Assembly (NCBI GenBank): GCA_023258935.1
Contig: JAHFRG010000002.1
Span: forward strand, 1-48,172
Origin: Betaproteobacteria bacterium
GTDB taxonomy: Bacteria; Pseudomonadota; Gammaproteobacteria; Burkholderiales; JAHFRG01
Direction: 5' to 3'
Length of the DNA stretch: 48,172 nt
Numbering within the stretch: position 1 is the first letter of the stretch; every line of letters begins with the position of its first letter. A program made the translations under genes and the position numbers. Below, piece by piece: positions 1 to 6,794 of the stretch. The notes under the pieces were generated by a model. That model did no database searches, was not told the origin of the DNA, and saw only the letters and a program-made list of their open reading frames with translations.

Positions 1-249
1 GGGAATGACCAATGCTGCGGCGCTGCGGGCACATATTTTCTTTCTCAGCCACAGATGGCAGGGCTATTGCGGGATGATAAAATCAGAGCATTACAGGAAA
101 GCGGTACAAGCTGGCTTGCGACTTCCAACGTCGGCTGCGCCATGCATCTTGCCGAAGGGGTGCGTGCCGCGGGGCTCGCTGTCAAAATCGTTCACCCCGT
201 GACTTTGCTGGCGCGGCAAATGGGATTTGAAAGCAATGACGCTCGATGA
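1..249 (+). CDS. glcF: GlcF-like glycolate oxidase iron-sulfur subunit, C-terminal fragment
   Basis: This is the 3' end of a gene that begins before the window. Frame 1 is open from base 1 to a TGA at 247-249, giving 82 residues. The fragment starts with a CCG-type cysteine motif (DQCCGAAGTYFL) and has a second one (ATSNVGCAMHLAEG), as found in the C-terminal CCG domain of GlcF and related Fe-S oxidoreductase subunits. In the family this subunit carries electrons from the GlcD/GlcE flavoproteins during 2-hydroxyacid (glycolate) oxidation. Its stop overlaps the start of coq7 by 14 bp. A GlcD-like gene lies about 11 kb downstream on the other strand. The family call is firm; substrate is inferred. 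Confidence 0.85.
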   Translation, partial: GNDQCCGAAGTYFLSQPQMAGLLRDDKIRALQESGTSWLATSNVGCAMHLAEGVRAAGLAVKIVHPVTLLARQMGFESNDAR

Positions 250-859
250 TTTGATTGTTCGATTCGACAAAGCCTTGCGCACCTTGACTGTGCCCGCGCA
301 CAGCGCGCGCGCCCACCCAGATGAAAATCTGCAGGAAGGGGAGCTGAGCGAAACTGAAACGCGCCTTTCAGCGGCGTTGATGCGGGTCAATCACAGCGGT
401 GAAATCTGCGCGCAGGCGCTGTACGAAGGCCAGGCGCTCACGGCGCGCGACGGTTCGGTGCAGCATGCGCTGCAAAATGCTGCGTCAGAAGAAACCGAGC
501 ATCTCGCGTGGACCGAGCACCGCATCGAAGAATTGGGCGGACGCAAAAGCCTGTTGAATCCCCTGTGGTATGGCAGCTCGTTTGCGTTGGGCGCCCTAGC
601 AGGGCTGCTGGGCGACAAATGGAATCTGGGTTTTCTAGCGGAAACAGAGCATCAGGTGGAACGGCATCTCGAACAACACCTGCAACGGCTGCCGCAGCAG
701 GATTTGAAAAGCCGCGCGATCCTCGAGCAGATGAAAAGCGACGAAGCAAACCATGCCACCACCGCCATCTCCCAGGGTGCCGCCGAACTGCCGCCACCGG
801 TGCAGCTGGCAATGCGACTTGCTTCCAAAGTGATGACCAAAACCGCGTTCTGGTTTTGA
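236..859 (+). CDS. coq7: Coq7 family 2-polyprenyl-3-methyl-6-methoxy-1,4-benzoquinone monooxygenase
   Basis: This di-iron hydroxylase carries out a late ring hydroxylation in aerobic ubiquinone synthesis at the inner membrane. The 207-residue protein shows ferritin-like iron ligand motifs: GEICAQALYEGQ near residue 55, EETEHLAW near 85-92, ETEHQVERH near 136-144 and SDEANH near 168-173. Length matches bacterial Coq7. I chose the ATG at 236; an in-frame TTG at 227 would add three residues. The start overlaps the end of the glcF-like gene by 14 bp, so translational coupling is likely. The gene converges with the minus-strand membrane protein 21 bp downstream, with no clear terminator between them. 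Confidence 0.93.
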   Translation: MTLDDLIVRFDKALRTLTVPAHSARAHPDENLQEGELSETETRLSAALMRVNHSGEICAQALYEGQALTARDGSVQHALQNAASEETEHLAWTEHRIEELGGRKSLLNPLWYGSSFALGALAGLLGDKWNLGFLAETEHQVERHLEQHLQRLPQQDLKSRAILEQMKSDEANHATTAISQGAAELPPPVQLAMRLASKVMTKTAFWF

Positions 860-880
860 CCTTATTATTTGCCTGCAGGA

Positions 881-1531
881 CTATTTCGGGACGGAATTCG
901 CTTCACGGATGAGCAAGCCCGTGGTAGAGACGCGTAACTCCAGTTCCGCGGGACGCGTTACCGGGACGAAAGTCGCCGAGCCGTACTCTGCATCGAGCAG
1001 CGGTGCAAGGAACGCGTAGTGGCGACGCAGTACAAAAAGGTCTAGCGGTTTTTCCTGGCTAAGCGAATAAATAGTCCGTGCAGCAGAGCGCTCCTGGTCA
1101 ATGGCATGGTAGCGTCCTTCTACCCGATCGAGTTCATAGGCGGTGTGCAAGCCCAGTATGTTAGCGAGAGGCTTCCACTTGAGAATGTGCGCGTCTATGT
1201 AGATTTCATCTCCGGAGAGCGCGAATGCAGCTTCGCCGCCATCTGAGAAATGAAACGCCGCTTGAAACTGCTGCGGTCCTGCAGGCCGCACCGAGATTCG
1301 CGCCGCAACGTCCTCGCGCGTGAGCGCCTGATAACCCTGTATGCCGAGCGCTATTGTTCCCGCGAGCGCCCCGAGCGCAAGAAAAAGCAGTCCGATTATT
1401 GTGCGAAGAACAAAACGCAGTGGGCGCGCATGCATCAGCGCGCCAATACCAGCGAGAATCAAAATCGCACCGAGTATCCCTAGCACGGCGCCGGCGAGAA
1501 AGAATGGCGAAATTACAAGGTTAGGCGACAT
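881..1531 (-). CDS. Conserved two-TM membrane protein of unknown function
   Basis: A 216-residue protein I recognise only as a conserved uncharacterised family, often loosely labelled cation/multidrug efflux pump without support. Two hydrophobic segments lie near residues 10-33 and 40-66. They are followed by a soluble domain of about 150 residues with conserved-looking stretches (SGDEIYIDAHILKWKP; RVEGRYHAIDQERSA). There is no transporter-like repeat structure, and two helices plus a periplasm-sized domain argue against a pump. It is last in a minus-strand run after the ydcF-like and OsmC genes, 47 bp behind the latter. The start ATG at 1531 is the only good candidate. Function is not assigned. 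Confidence 0.75.
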   Translation of the reverse strand: MSPNLVISPFFLAGAVLGILGAILILAGIGALMHARPLRFVLRTIIGLLFLALGALAGTIALGIQGYQALTREDVAARISVRPAGPQQFQAAFHFSDGGEAAFALSGDEIYIDAHILKWKPLANILGLHTAYELDRVEGRYHAIDQERSAARTIYSLSQEKPLDLFVLRRHYAFLAPLLDAEYGSATFVPVTRPAELELRVSTTGLLIREANSVPK

Positions 1532-1578
1532 CTTGCTTAATCACCAATTAGGCCAGCAGAAAAATGGAGTTGGTGCAT

Positions 1579-1998
1579 TTAGTTCGCTTCCACGATTTCA
1601 AAATCGTGGGTGATTTTCGCCGTTTTACTTAGCATGATCGAGGCCGAGCAGTATTTTTCTGCCGAGAGGTGAATGGCCTGTTCCACCCGCTGCGGGTTCA
1701 GGCTTTTGCCGCTCACGATGAAATGAAAATGGATGCGGGTAAATACTTTCGGATCCTGCGCAGCGCGCTCGGCGTCGATTTCCACCACGCAGTCGGTAAT
1801 GGACTGGCGGCTTTTTTTAAGAATGAACACCACGTCGTAGGCGGTGCAGCCACCGGTTCCCAGCAGCATGGTCTCCATGGGGCGCGGCCCCAGATTGCGC
1901 CCCCCGCCTTCAGGCGCGCCGTCCATCAGGATGGCATGACCGCTTTCGGACTCTCCGATGAAACTTACCTGTTCAACCCATTTGATTCGCGCCTTCAT
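1579..1998 (-). CDS. OsmC family protein (YhfA-like)
   Basis: A 139-residue OsmC-fold protein. The family includes thiol peroxidases that reduce organic hydroperoxides with a pair of cysteines. Both are visible: one in LLGTGGCTAYDVV near residue 51 and one in AEKYCSASIM near residue 117. The N-terminal strand pair (MKARIKWVEQVSFIGESESG) and the GPRPMETML helix start are as in YhfA-type members. YhfA-like proteins have no firmly established substrate, so the peroxidase role is a family inference. It lies between a ydcF-type gene (33 bp upstream) and the two-TM protein (47 bp downstream) on the same strand, probably one transcript. Confidence 0.9.
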   Translation of the reverse strand: MKARIKWVEQVSFIGESESGHAILMDGAPEGGGRNLGPRPMETMLLGTGGCTAYDVVFILKKSRQSITDCVVEIDAERAAQDPKVFTRIHFHFIVSGKSLNPQRVEQAIHLSAEKYCSASIMLSKTAKITHDFEIVEAN

Positions 1999-2031
1999 GC
2001 TGTGCTTTCTTCGATATAAACCGCGATTATC

Positions 2032-2805
2032 TCAAAATACGCCTTCGACAAGTATCTTGAGCTTATACCACAGCCATCCGCATACTTCATGGATGAAGAG
2101 ATAACTCTCGAACATGCCTTGCGGGTTCGGCAGATATAGTTCCAGAGGATCAGTCGGCAGGGTGGTAAAACCGGTAGGCGCCGGTATGACGGAGAATCCG
2201 GCAGCTTCAAATGCAAGCACTGCCCGGCTCATATGCCATGCGTGAGTGACAAGATAAATGCGGTTGATTCCCGCAGCCTTGAGCATACTGCGGCAATCCG
2301 CTGCGCTTTCAAAAGTAGTATGTGACGCTGACTCTTCCCAGGTTACGGGAATCTTGAATTCATTCACCAGTGCAGATTTCATTTGCGCTGCTTCTGAAAT
2401 GGTGCTCCCCTGCGGTTTGCCTCCTGAAACCAGAATGGGTTTTGCCGTCGCGCGATAAAGACGCGCAGCATAACGCAGGCGCTCCAGCCCCAGGCGATTT
2501 ACGGTGTCCGAGCCGTAATCAGGCGCTTGAAAATAAGTTCCAGCGCCAAGCACCACAATGGCTTGGGCTTCATCCCGGTAGCTTGACTCTTGCAAAGCGG
2601 GGGGTTCGATTAATTTTAATGCCCGCGCCGTAAAATACGGAGTCGATGAAAGGTAAAGCAAACCCAACGCTAACCCTATGAGCAGCTTGCCAATACGCGG
2701 GTGGCGTTTAAGTAATAACAAGCCAGCTGTGCCCAGCAACAATATATTCAACGGCGGCACTAAAAAGCTGCTGAATAATTTAGATTTAAACCATCCCATA
2801 TACAC
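2032..2805 (-). CDS. YdcF/ElyC/SanA-family (DUF218) membrane protein
   Basis: A 257-residue protein with two N-terminal hydrophobic segments (about residues 10-32 and 40-58) followed by a DUF218 domain. Family hallmarks are AIVVLGAG near residue 82, KPILVSGGKPQG near 120 and YLVTHAWHMSRA near 183. E. coli ElyC and SanA act in envelope integrity and ElyC affects lipid-carrier/peptidoglycan metabolism; the biochemical activity is not settled. The two-helix N-terminus with a large domain resembles ElyC more than the single-domain YdcF. It is the first gene of the minus-strand trio, and its upstream side faces the intergenic region holding the sRNA candidate. Confidence 0.87.
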   Translation of the reverse strand: MYMGWFKSKLFSSFLVPPLNILLLGTAGLLLLKRHPRIGKLLIGLALGLLYLSSTPYFTARALKLIEPPALQESSYRDEAQAIVVLGAGTYFQAPDYGSDTVNRLGLERLRYAARLYRATAKPILVSGGKPQGSTISEAAQMKSALVNEFKIPVTWEESASHTTFESAADCRSMLKAAGINRIYLVTHAWHMSRAVLAFEAAGFSVIPAPTGFTTLPTDPLELYLPNPQGMFESYLFIHEVCGWLWYKLKILVEGVF

Positions 2806-2852
2806 ATAACATTTTATTTATAAACGGAAATATAATATTCTTGGGAAACTTG

Positions 2853-2865
2853 GTTGCATTGCAAC
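2853..2865. promoter_or_regulatory. Small dyad (operator candidate) upstream of the sRNA promoter
   Basis: A 5-bp inverted repeat, GTTGC-ATT-GCAAC, ends 7 bp before the -35 hexamer of the sRNA promoter and is centred about 49 bp before its predicted start. Its position suits a transcription factor site for the sRNA. The dyad is short and could be chance. Confidence 0.3.
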
Positions 2866-2872
2866 AAAAAAC

Positions 2873-2901
2873 TTGTAGAAATGCTAAAAAAAGAGGATAA
2901 T
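2873..2901 (+). promoter_or_regulatory. Sigma-70 promoter for the sRNA candidate
   Basis: TTGTAG at 2873-2878 and GATAAT at 2896-2901 are separated by exactly 17 bp. The predicted start is the G at 2908. No protein-coding gene follows within reach; the next thing downstream is the intrinsic terminator at 2973-3003. This promoter would therefore produce only a short RNA. Confidence 0.7.
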
Positions 2902-2907
2902 GTTTTT

Positions 2908-3003
2908 GCGTCAAGCGCTTTTCTTAAGCGTTTACGTGATGTCTCTTCCATCCTCCTCCTTTGATGGAAATTAAGCGCAATCTTAGTGATTGCGCTTTTT
3001 TTT
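2908..3003 (+). ncRNA. Candidate trans-acting sRNA with anti-Shine-Dalgarno loop
   Basis: Predicted RNA of about 96 nt from the promoter at 2873-2901 to a U-rich terminator. Three stem-loops are readable. SL1 (2913-2933) pairs AAGCGCTT with AAGCGTTT. SL2 (2946-2969) pairs TTCCATC with GATGGAA and shows a 10-nt loop, CTCCTCCTTT. SL3 is the terminator stem GCGCAATC/GATTGCGC with eight T. The SL2 loop is complementary to ribosome binding sites (AAAGGAGGAG). C-rich anti-SD loops are known from trans-acting sRNAs such as the alphaproteobacterial CcsR/cuckoo RNAs and Xanthomonas sX13; this layout is similar, but homology is not claimed. No open reading frame of note lies inside it. Confidence 0.65.
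2973..3003 (+). terminator. Intrinsic terminator of the sRNA
   Basis: A 10-bp perfect stem (AAGCGCAATC pairing with GATTGCGCTT) with a 5-nt TTAGT loop. It runs straight into a tract of eight T at 2996-3003. The stem is strong and the tract uninterrupted, so this is a confident plus-strand terminator with no coding gene ahead of it. Confidence 0.9.
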
Positions 3004-3165
3004 GGTTTTTTACTTAGAGCTTCGTTGTTCTTGACATGGGCAAGAATGAAGCCAAAAATTTATTGACGCGGCGCAATAGTTTTTCCCCTTCATTACTTGT
3101 GCATAACAAAGCTCTGGGTGGCCAAATCATCTGGTAATTTCCGCCGGCTGGACTACTGTCCTCGT

Positions 3166-3194
3166 TTGACGCGGTGGTCAATCTAGCATAGAAT
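3166..3194 (+). promoter_or_regulatory. Sigma-70 promoter of rplM-rpsI
   Basis: TTGACG at 3166-3171 and TAGAAT at 3189-3194 with a 17-bp spacer. The predicted start is near 3201, giving a leader of about 41 nt before the rplM ATG. The 160 bp between the sRNA terminator and this promoter hold AT-rich sequence with isolated TTGACA/TTGACG hexamers but no other convincing promoter or gene. Confidence 0.75.
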
Positions 3195-3241
3195 TCGCGA
3201 CTTTCTTTGCTTTAGTGTTATCAATCTATCTGGGCTTCTTC

Positions 3242-3670
3242 ATGAAGACATTTTCAGCCAAACCGCTTGAAGTAAAACGCGGGTGGTATTTGGTGGACGC
3301 CAACGGCAAGGTGTTGGGGCGCCTGGCGAGTGAAATTGCGCGTCGTTTGCGCGGCAAGCACAAACCCGAGTACACCCCGAATGTGGATACGGGCGATTAT
3401 ATCGTGGTGATCAACGCCGACAAATTGCGCGTTACCGGTAATAAGCCAGAAGCTAAAATATATTACCAGCACAGCGGTTATCCCAGCGGGCTTTACAGCA
3501 CTAATTTTGCAAAATTACAAGCGCGTTTTCCGCGGCGTGTTCTGGAGAAAGCCGTGAAAGGCATGCTCCCCAAAGGCCGGCTGGGGTACGCTATGTTGCG
3601 CAAACTCAAGGTGTATAGCGGGGCAAACCATCCGCACACCCCGCAACAACCGCAAAAACTGGAAATATAA
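3242..3670 (+). CDS. rplM: 50S ribosomal protein L13
   Basis: An early-assembly protein of the large ribosomal subunit. The 142-residue length is the bacterial standard. The start MKTFSAKPLEVKRGW, the stretch GRLASEIARRLRGKHKPEYTP and the C-terminal HPHTPQQPQ match the family. I chose the ATG at 3242; an upstream in-frame GTG at 3215 would add nine residues not seen in L13. The ribosome site is weak (GGG about 10 nt upstream). rpsI follows 9 bp later, the universal L13-S9 pair, transcribed from the promoter at 3166-3194. Confidence 0.97.
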   Translation: MKTFSAKPLEVKRGWYLVDANGKVLGRLASEIARRLRGKHKPEYTPNVDTGDYIVVINADKLRVTGNKPEAKIYYQHSGYPSGLYSTNFAKLQARFPRRVLEKAVKGMLPKGRLGYAMLRKLKVYSGANHPHTPQQPQKLEI

Positions 3671-3679
3671 GGACTGACT

Positions 3680-4072
3680 ATGACGGCAAACTACAATTAT
3701 GGTACCGGCCGACGCAAAAGCGCAGTGGCCAGGGTTTTCATGAAACGAGGCAAAGGAGTCATTACCGTCAACGATAAACCGATAGACGAGTTTTTCTCTC
3801 GTGAAACCGGACGCATGATCGTGCGCCAGCCGCTGAAGGTGACCGATCATCTTGCTACTTTTGACATCATGGTGAATGTGCAGGGTGGCGGTGAATCGGG
3901 CCAGGCAGGAGCGGTGCGGCATGGAATTACCCGCGCGTTGGTTGATTATGACGCTACGCTCAAGCCGGCCTTGAGCAAGGCGGGATTAGTTACGCGCGAT
4001 GCGCGTGAAGTGGAGCGCAAAAAAGTGGGACTGCACAAAGCACGGCGGCGCAAACAGTATTCTAAGCGCTAA
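3680..4072 (+). CDS. rpsI: 30S ribosomal protein S9
   Basis: A small-subunit ribosomal protein whose C-terminal tail reaches the P-site tRNA. The 130-residue length is standard. YGTGRRKSAVARVF near residue 7, GGGESGQAGAVRHGITRAL near 73 and the basic tail KARRRKQYSKR are diagnostic; the final Arg is the tRNA-contacting residue in the family. An AAGGA ribosome site sits 6 nt before the ATG. It is the second gene of the rplM operon and is followed by a clear intrinsic terminator. Confidence 0.98.
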   Translation: MTANYNYGTGRRKSAVARVFMKRGKGVITVNDKPIDEFFSRETGRMIVRQPLKVTDHLATFDIMVNVQGGGESGQAGAVRHGITRALVDYDATLKPALSKAGLVTRDAREVERKKVGLHKARRRKQYSKR

Positions 4073-4092
4073 GAGCATTTTTTGATTGATTT

Positions 4093-4117
4093 AAAAGCCG
4101 CAGCTAGCGGCTTTTTT
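4093..4117 (+). terminator. Intrinsic terminator of rplM-rpsI
   Basis: A 9-bp perfect stem (AAAAGCCGC with GCGGCTTTT), loop AGCTA, ending in six T at 4112-4117. It starts 20 bp after the rpsI stop and separates the ribosomal operon from argC. Confidence 0.92.
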
Positions 4118-4179
4118 ATTGCCTAATTTGCATGAGCTGTTTACCATCATGAGGTTTGCCGCAGATTAAGAAGGTATTT

Positions 4180-5208
4180 ATGCTGAAAGTCGGAATTGTC
4201 GGGGGCACCGGATACACTGGGGTTGAGTTGCTGCGCTTGCTCGTGCATCACCCTAAAGTGAGTGTGAGCGTAATCACTTCGCGCAGCGAAGCCGGGGTGG
4301 AAGTAAGCGCACTGTTTCCAAGCTTGCGCGGCATGGTTGAGCTGAAATTTGTTGACCCCTCGAATGCAGAGCTGGATTCATGCGATCTAGTGTTTTTTGC
4401 AACTCCCAACGGGATTGCCATGCAACAGGCGAAACCTCTGTTGGATGCCGGGGTGCGGGTGATAGATTTAGCCGCTGATTTCCGCCTCAAGGATGCTGCG
4501 ACTTGGGAAAAATGGTATGGTATGCCACATGCAAATCCGCAATTACTAAGCGAGGCGGTATATGGATTGCCGGAAATCAACCGCGATAAAATTAGGCAAG
4601 CGCAGTTGGTCGCGAACCCTGGATGTTATCCAACCGCGGTGCAGCTTGGTTTTTTGCCACTCATCGAAGCAGGGGTGGTGGATGAAGGGCACCTGATAGC
4701 TGATGCCAAATCCGGAGTCTCCGGCGCCGGGCGCAAAGCGGAAATTGACACGCTATTTGGCGAAGCGTCAGACAATTTCAAAGCCTACAATGTAAGCGGC
4801 CACCGTCATTGGCCCGAAATTAGACAGGGCTTGGCTGACGTTGCCGGCAAGGAGGTGGGGCTCATATTTGTGCCGCACCTTACTCCTATGATCCGCGGCA
4901 TACACGCGACGCTTTATGCGCGCTTCACGCGCGAAGTCGAGGTGCAGGAGTTGTTTGAAAAACGCTACGCGGGGGAAGAGTTTGTGGATGTGCTGCCCCC
5001 GGGCAGCCATCCGGATACGCGCTCGGTGCGCGGAGCGAATTTTTGCCGCATTGCCGTGCACCGCCCGCAAAACGGAGATACTGTAGTAGTGCTGTCGGTC
5101 ATTGATAATCTGGTCAAAGGAGCGGCGGGACAAGCAGTGCAAAACATGAACATCATGTTTGAATTTCCCGAATCGGCGGGTTTGCATCATGCCGCGCTGC
5201 TCCCCTAA
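4180..5208 (+). CDS. argC: N-acetyl-gamma-glutamyl-phosphate reductase
   Basis: Third step of arginine synthesis: NADPH-dependent reduction of N-acetylglutamyl phosphate to the semialdehyde in the cytoplasm. The 342-residue protein has the N-terminal Rossmann motif GIVGGTGYTGVELLRLL at residues 5-21 and the catalytic cysteine at residue 149 in NPGCYPTA. The ligand-pocket stretch SGHRHWPEI follows. I chose the ATG at 4180, which has an AAGAAGG site 5 nt upstream; an in-frame TTG at 4156 lacks one. argJ, another arginine gene, is 39 kb away, so the pathway is scattered. A DUF6776 gene begins 3 bp after the stop. Confidence 0.96.
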   Translation: MLKVGIVGGTGYTGVELLRLLVHHPKVSVSVITSRSEAGVEVSALFPSLRGMVELKFVDPSNAELDSCDLVFFATPNGIAMQQAKPLLDAGVRVIDLAADFRLKDAATWEKWYGMPHANPQLLSEAVYGLPEINRDKIRQAQLVANPGCYPTAVQLGFLPLIEAGVVDEGHLIADAKSGVSGAGRKAEIDTLFGEASDNFKAYNVSGHRHWPEIRQGLADVAGKEVGLIFVPHLTPMIRGIHATLYARFTREVEVQELFEKRYAGEEFVDVLPPGSHPDTRSVRGANFCRIAVHRPQNGDTVVVLSVIDNLVKGAAGQAVQNMNIMFEFPESAGLHHAALLP

Positions 5209-5210
5209 CT

Positions 5211-5954
5211 ATGATTATGATTAAGGCGCTGAGAAGTAAATTCGGCATTGCCGCACGGAGAGTGGCGGTGCGCACGCAAGTCGCCTGGTATTGGCGCTGG
5301 TTGGTCATAATAATGATGATCACGATGGTAATGGCACTGGCATGGTGGATGTACGATAGCGGCAGAAAATTCGCCGGGTTTGACAGCGGTCAAGCCGAGC
5401 GCGAAATGGCGCGTCAGGCTGAACTCAATGCGCGCCTGCAAGCTGAAAACTCGCTTCTGCGCCATGAATTTGCCGCTAGCGAGCGCCAACTTCAAATTGA
5501 GCGTTCTACCTATGGGGATTTGGCAAAACAGGTAAAAGACTTAAGTGACGAGAACACCAGCCTCAAGGAAGATCTGGCTTTTTTTCAGAGCCTGCTTTCG
5601 GCTGGTAGCAAGGAAGCAGTGAGCATTTACCGGTTCAATGTCGAGCCCGATGCTTTGCCAGGGGAATACCGCTATCGCCTGCTGCTGCTGCAGATGGGTC
5701 CGAGACAAAAGGAATTTCAGGGTAAATTGCAATTTGTCATTGACGTCCTGCAAAACGGCCAAAAAAGTTTGATAACAATCCCTGGTGAAAACGGCCCCGA
5801 TCTTCAGGCGTATAATGTTAATTTTAAATATTACCAGCGAGTTGAAGGTAGTTTTCGGGTTGAGCCGGGCGCGGTAGCAAAAAGCGTACAGGTGCGTGTG
5901 TTTGAAAATGGCGCAAGCGAGGCGAAACTCACGCAGACCGTTAACCTGTCTTGA
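5211..5954 (+). CDS. DUF6776 family membrane-anchored coiled-coil protein
   Basis: A 247-residue protein of unknown function. One strong membrane helix (about residues 27-47) follows a short basic cytoplasmic N-terminus. A coiled-coil stretch rich in Ala, Glu, Leu and Gln (about 60-125) comes next, and then a beta-rich domain of about 120 residues (VSIYRFNVEP to the end). The layout suggests a periplasmic protein reaching out from the inner membrane. It lies between argC (3-bp separation) and a bactofilin gene (14 bp), an arrangement I recall from other betaproteobacteria. That pairing suggests a role near the cell envelope or cytoskeleton, which is inference. A second ATG at 5217 is an equally plausible start. 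Confidence 0.8.
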   Translation: MIMIKALRSKFGIAARRVAVRTQVAWYWRWLVIIMMITMVMALAWWMYDSGRKFAGFDSGQAEREMARQAELNARLQAENSLLRHEFAASERQLQIERSTYGDLAKQVKDLSDENTSLKEDLAFFQSLLSAGSKEAVSIYRFNVEPDALPGEYRYRLLLLQMGPRQKEFQGKLQFVIDVLQNGQKSLITIPGENGPDLQAYNVNFKYYQRVEGSFRVEPGAVAKSVQVRVFENGASEAKLTQTVNLS

Positions 5955-5968
5955 ATGGAGGATGACGC

Positions 5969-6376
5969 ATGTTTGGTAAAAGGCCAAGTAAACCGCAAAA
6001 CCGCATCGATTGCCTGATAGGTGCGGGCACAAGCATCGAAGGCAATGTGAATTTTACCGGAGGACTGCGCGTCGACGGGCATATCCGCGGAAACGTTGTT
6101 GCGAATAGTGAAGCCCCGAGTACCCTGGTGCTGAGCGAGCAGGCGCGCATAGAGGGCGAGGTTCGGGTTTCTCACGTGGTGATCAACGGCAGCGTGATTG
6201 GCCCGGTGCACGCCAGCGATTACATTGAGTTACAGGCGAAGTCAAATGTTACCGGCGATGTTTACTATAAAACCCTGGAAATCCAGTTGGGGGCAGTAGT
6301 GCAGGGCAGGCTGGTTTATCAGGACAGCGAGAATGCCGATAAAGTCCTTGTGTTCAAGCCGGCAAGCAGCGATTGA
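5969..6376 (+). CDS. Bactofilin (polymer-forming cytoskeletal protein)
   Basis: A 135-residue bactofilin. These proteins polymerise without nucleotide into filaments of stacked beta-helix at the inner face of the membrane and help localise wall enzymes. The repeating short hydrophobic strands with Gly turns (IEGNVNFTGGLRVDGHIRGN, then VINGSVIGPV, then NVTGDVYYKTLEI) show the right-handed beta-helix core from about residue 18 to 118. A GGAGGA ribosome site is at 5957-5962, 6 nt before the ATG. It follows the DUF6776 gene and precedes erpA, which has its own promoter overlapping the bactofilin stop. Confidence 0.93.
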   Translation: MFGKRPSKPQNRIDCLIGAGTSIEGNVNFTGGLRVDGHIRGNVVANSEAPSTLVLSEQARIEGEVRVSHVVINGSVIGPVHASDYIELQAKSNVTGDVYYKTLEIQLGAVVQGRLVYQDSENADKVLVFKPASSD

Positions 6377-6402
6377 CCCCGACGGGAACGACCGAGGATA
6401 AT
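6373..6402 (+). promoter_or_regulatory. Sigma-70 promoter of erpA
   Basis: TTGACC at 6373-6378 and GATAAT at 6397-6402 with an 18-bp spacer; the -35 overlaps the bactofilin stop codon. The predicted start near 6409 gives a leader of about 30 nt carrying the AGGAG site of erpA. It allows erpA to be expressed apart from the upstream genes. Confidence 0.6.
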
Positions 6403-6440
6403 GTGTGTCTTAAGGTAATGTTAACGCTTAGGAGTGCAAA

Positions 6441-6791
6441 ATGAACACCATGACTGAAATCCCGGTGCCCCTGATTTTTACCGAGAGCGCAGCGAGCAAA
6501 GTCAAACAGTTGATTGACGAGGAAGGCAACCCCGATCTGAAGTTGCGCGTATTCGTGTCGGGGGGCGGCTGCTCCGGTTTCCAGTACGGTTTTACTTTTG
6601 ATGAAGTGGTAAACGAAGACGACACGTCACTGGAAAGAAACGGCGTGACGCTGTTGATAGACCCCATGAGCTTCCAGTATCTGGCGGGAGCGGAAATTGA
6701 CTACCAGGAAGGTGCGGAAGGCGCACAATTTGTTATCAAGAACCCCAATGCCACTTCCACTTGCGGTTGTGGTTCTTCTTTCACTGCTTAA
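6441..6791 (+). CDS. erpA: Iron-sulfur cluster insertion protein ErpA
   Basis: An A-type carrier that passes Fe-S clusters to apo-enzymes in the cytoplasm. The 116-residue protein has the three cluster cysteines in their conserved places: one in SGGGCSGFQYGF near residue 44 and two in STCGCGSSF near residues 108-110. The ErpA subtype is supported by the LIDPMSFQYLAGAEIDY stretch. A good AGGAG site precedes the ATG. It converges with anmK with only 3 bp between the two stops, so read-through antisense transcription is possible. Confidence 0.96.
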   Translation: MNTMTEIPVPLIFTESAASKVKQLIDEEGNPDLKLRVFVSGGGCSGFQYGFTFDEVVNEDDTSLERNGVTLLIDPMSFQYLAGAEIDYQEGAEGAQFVIKNPNATSTCGCGSSFTA

Positions 6792-6794
6792 CTT

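Noticed and set aside
3031..3068. TTGACA (3031) and TTGACG (3063) as extra rplM promoters
   Set aside because: Neither has an acceptable -10 hexamer at 16-18 bp spacing.
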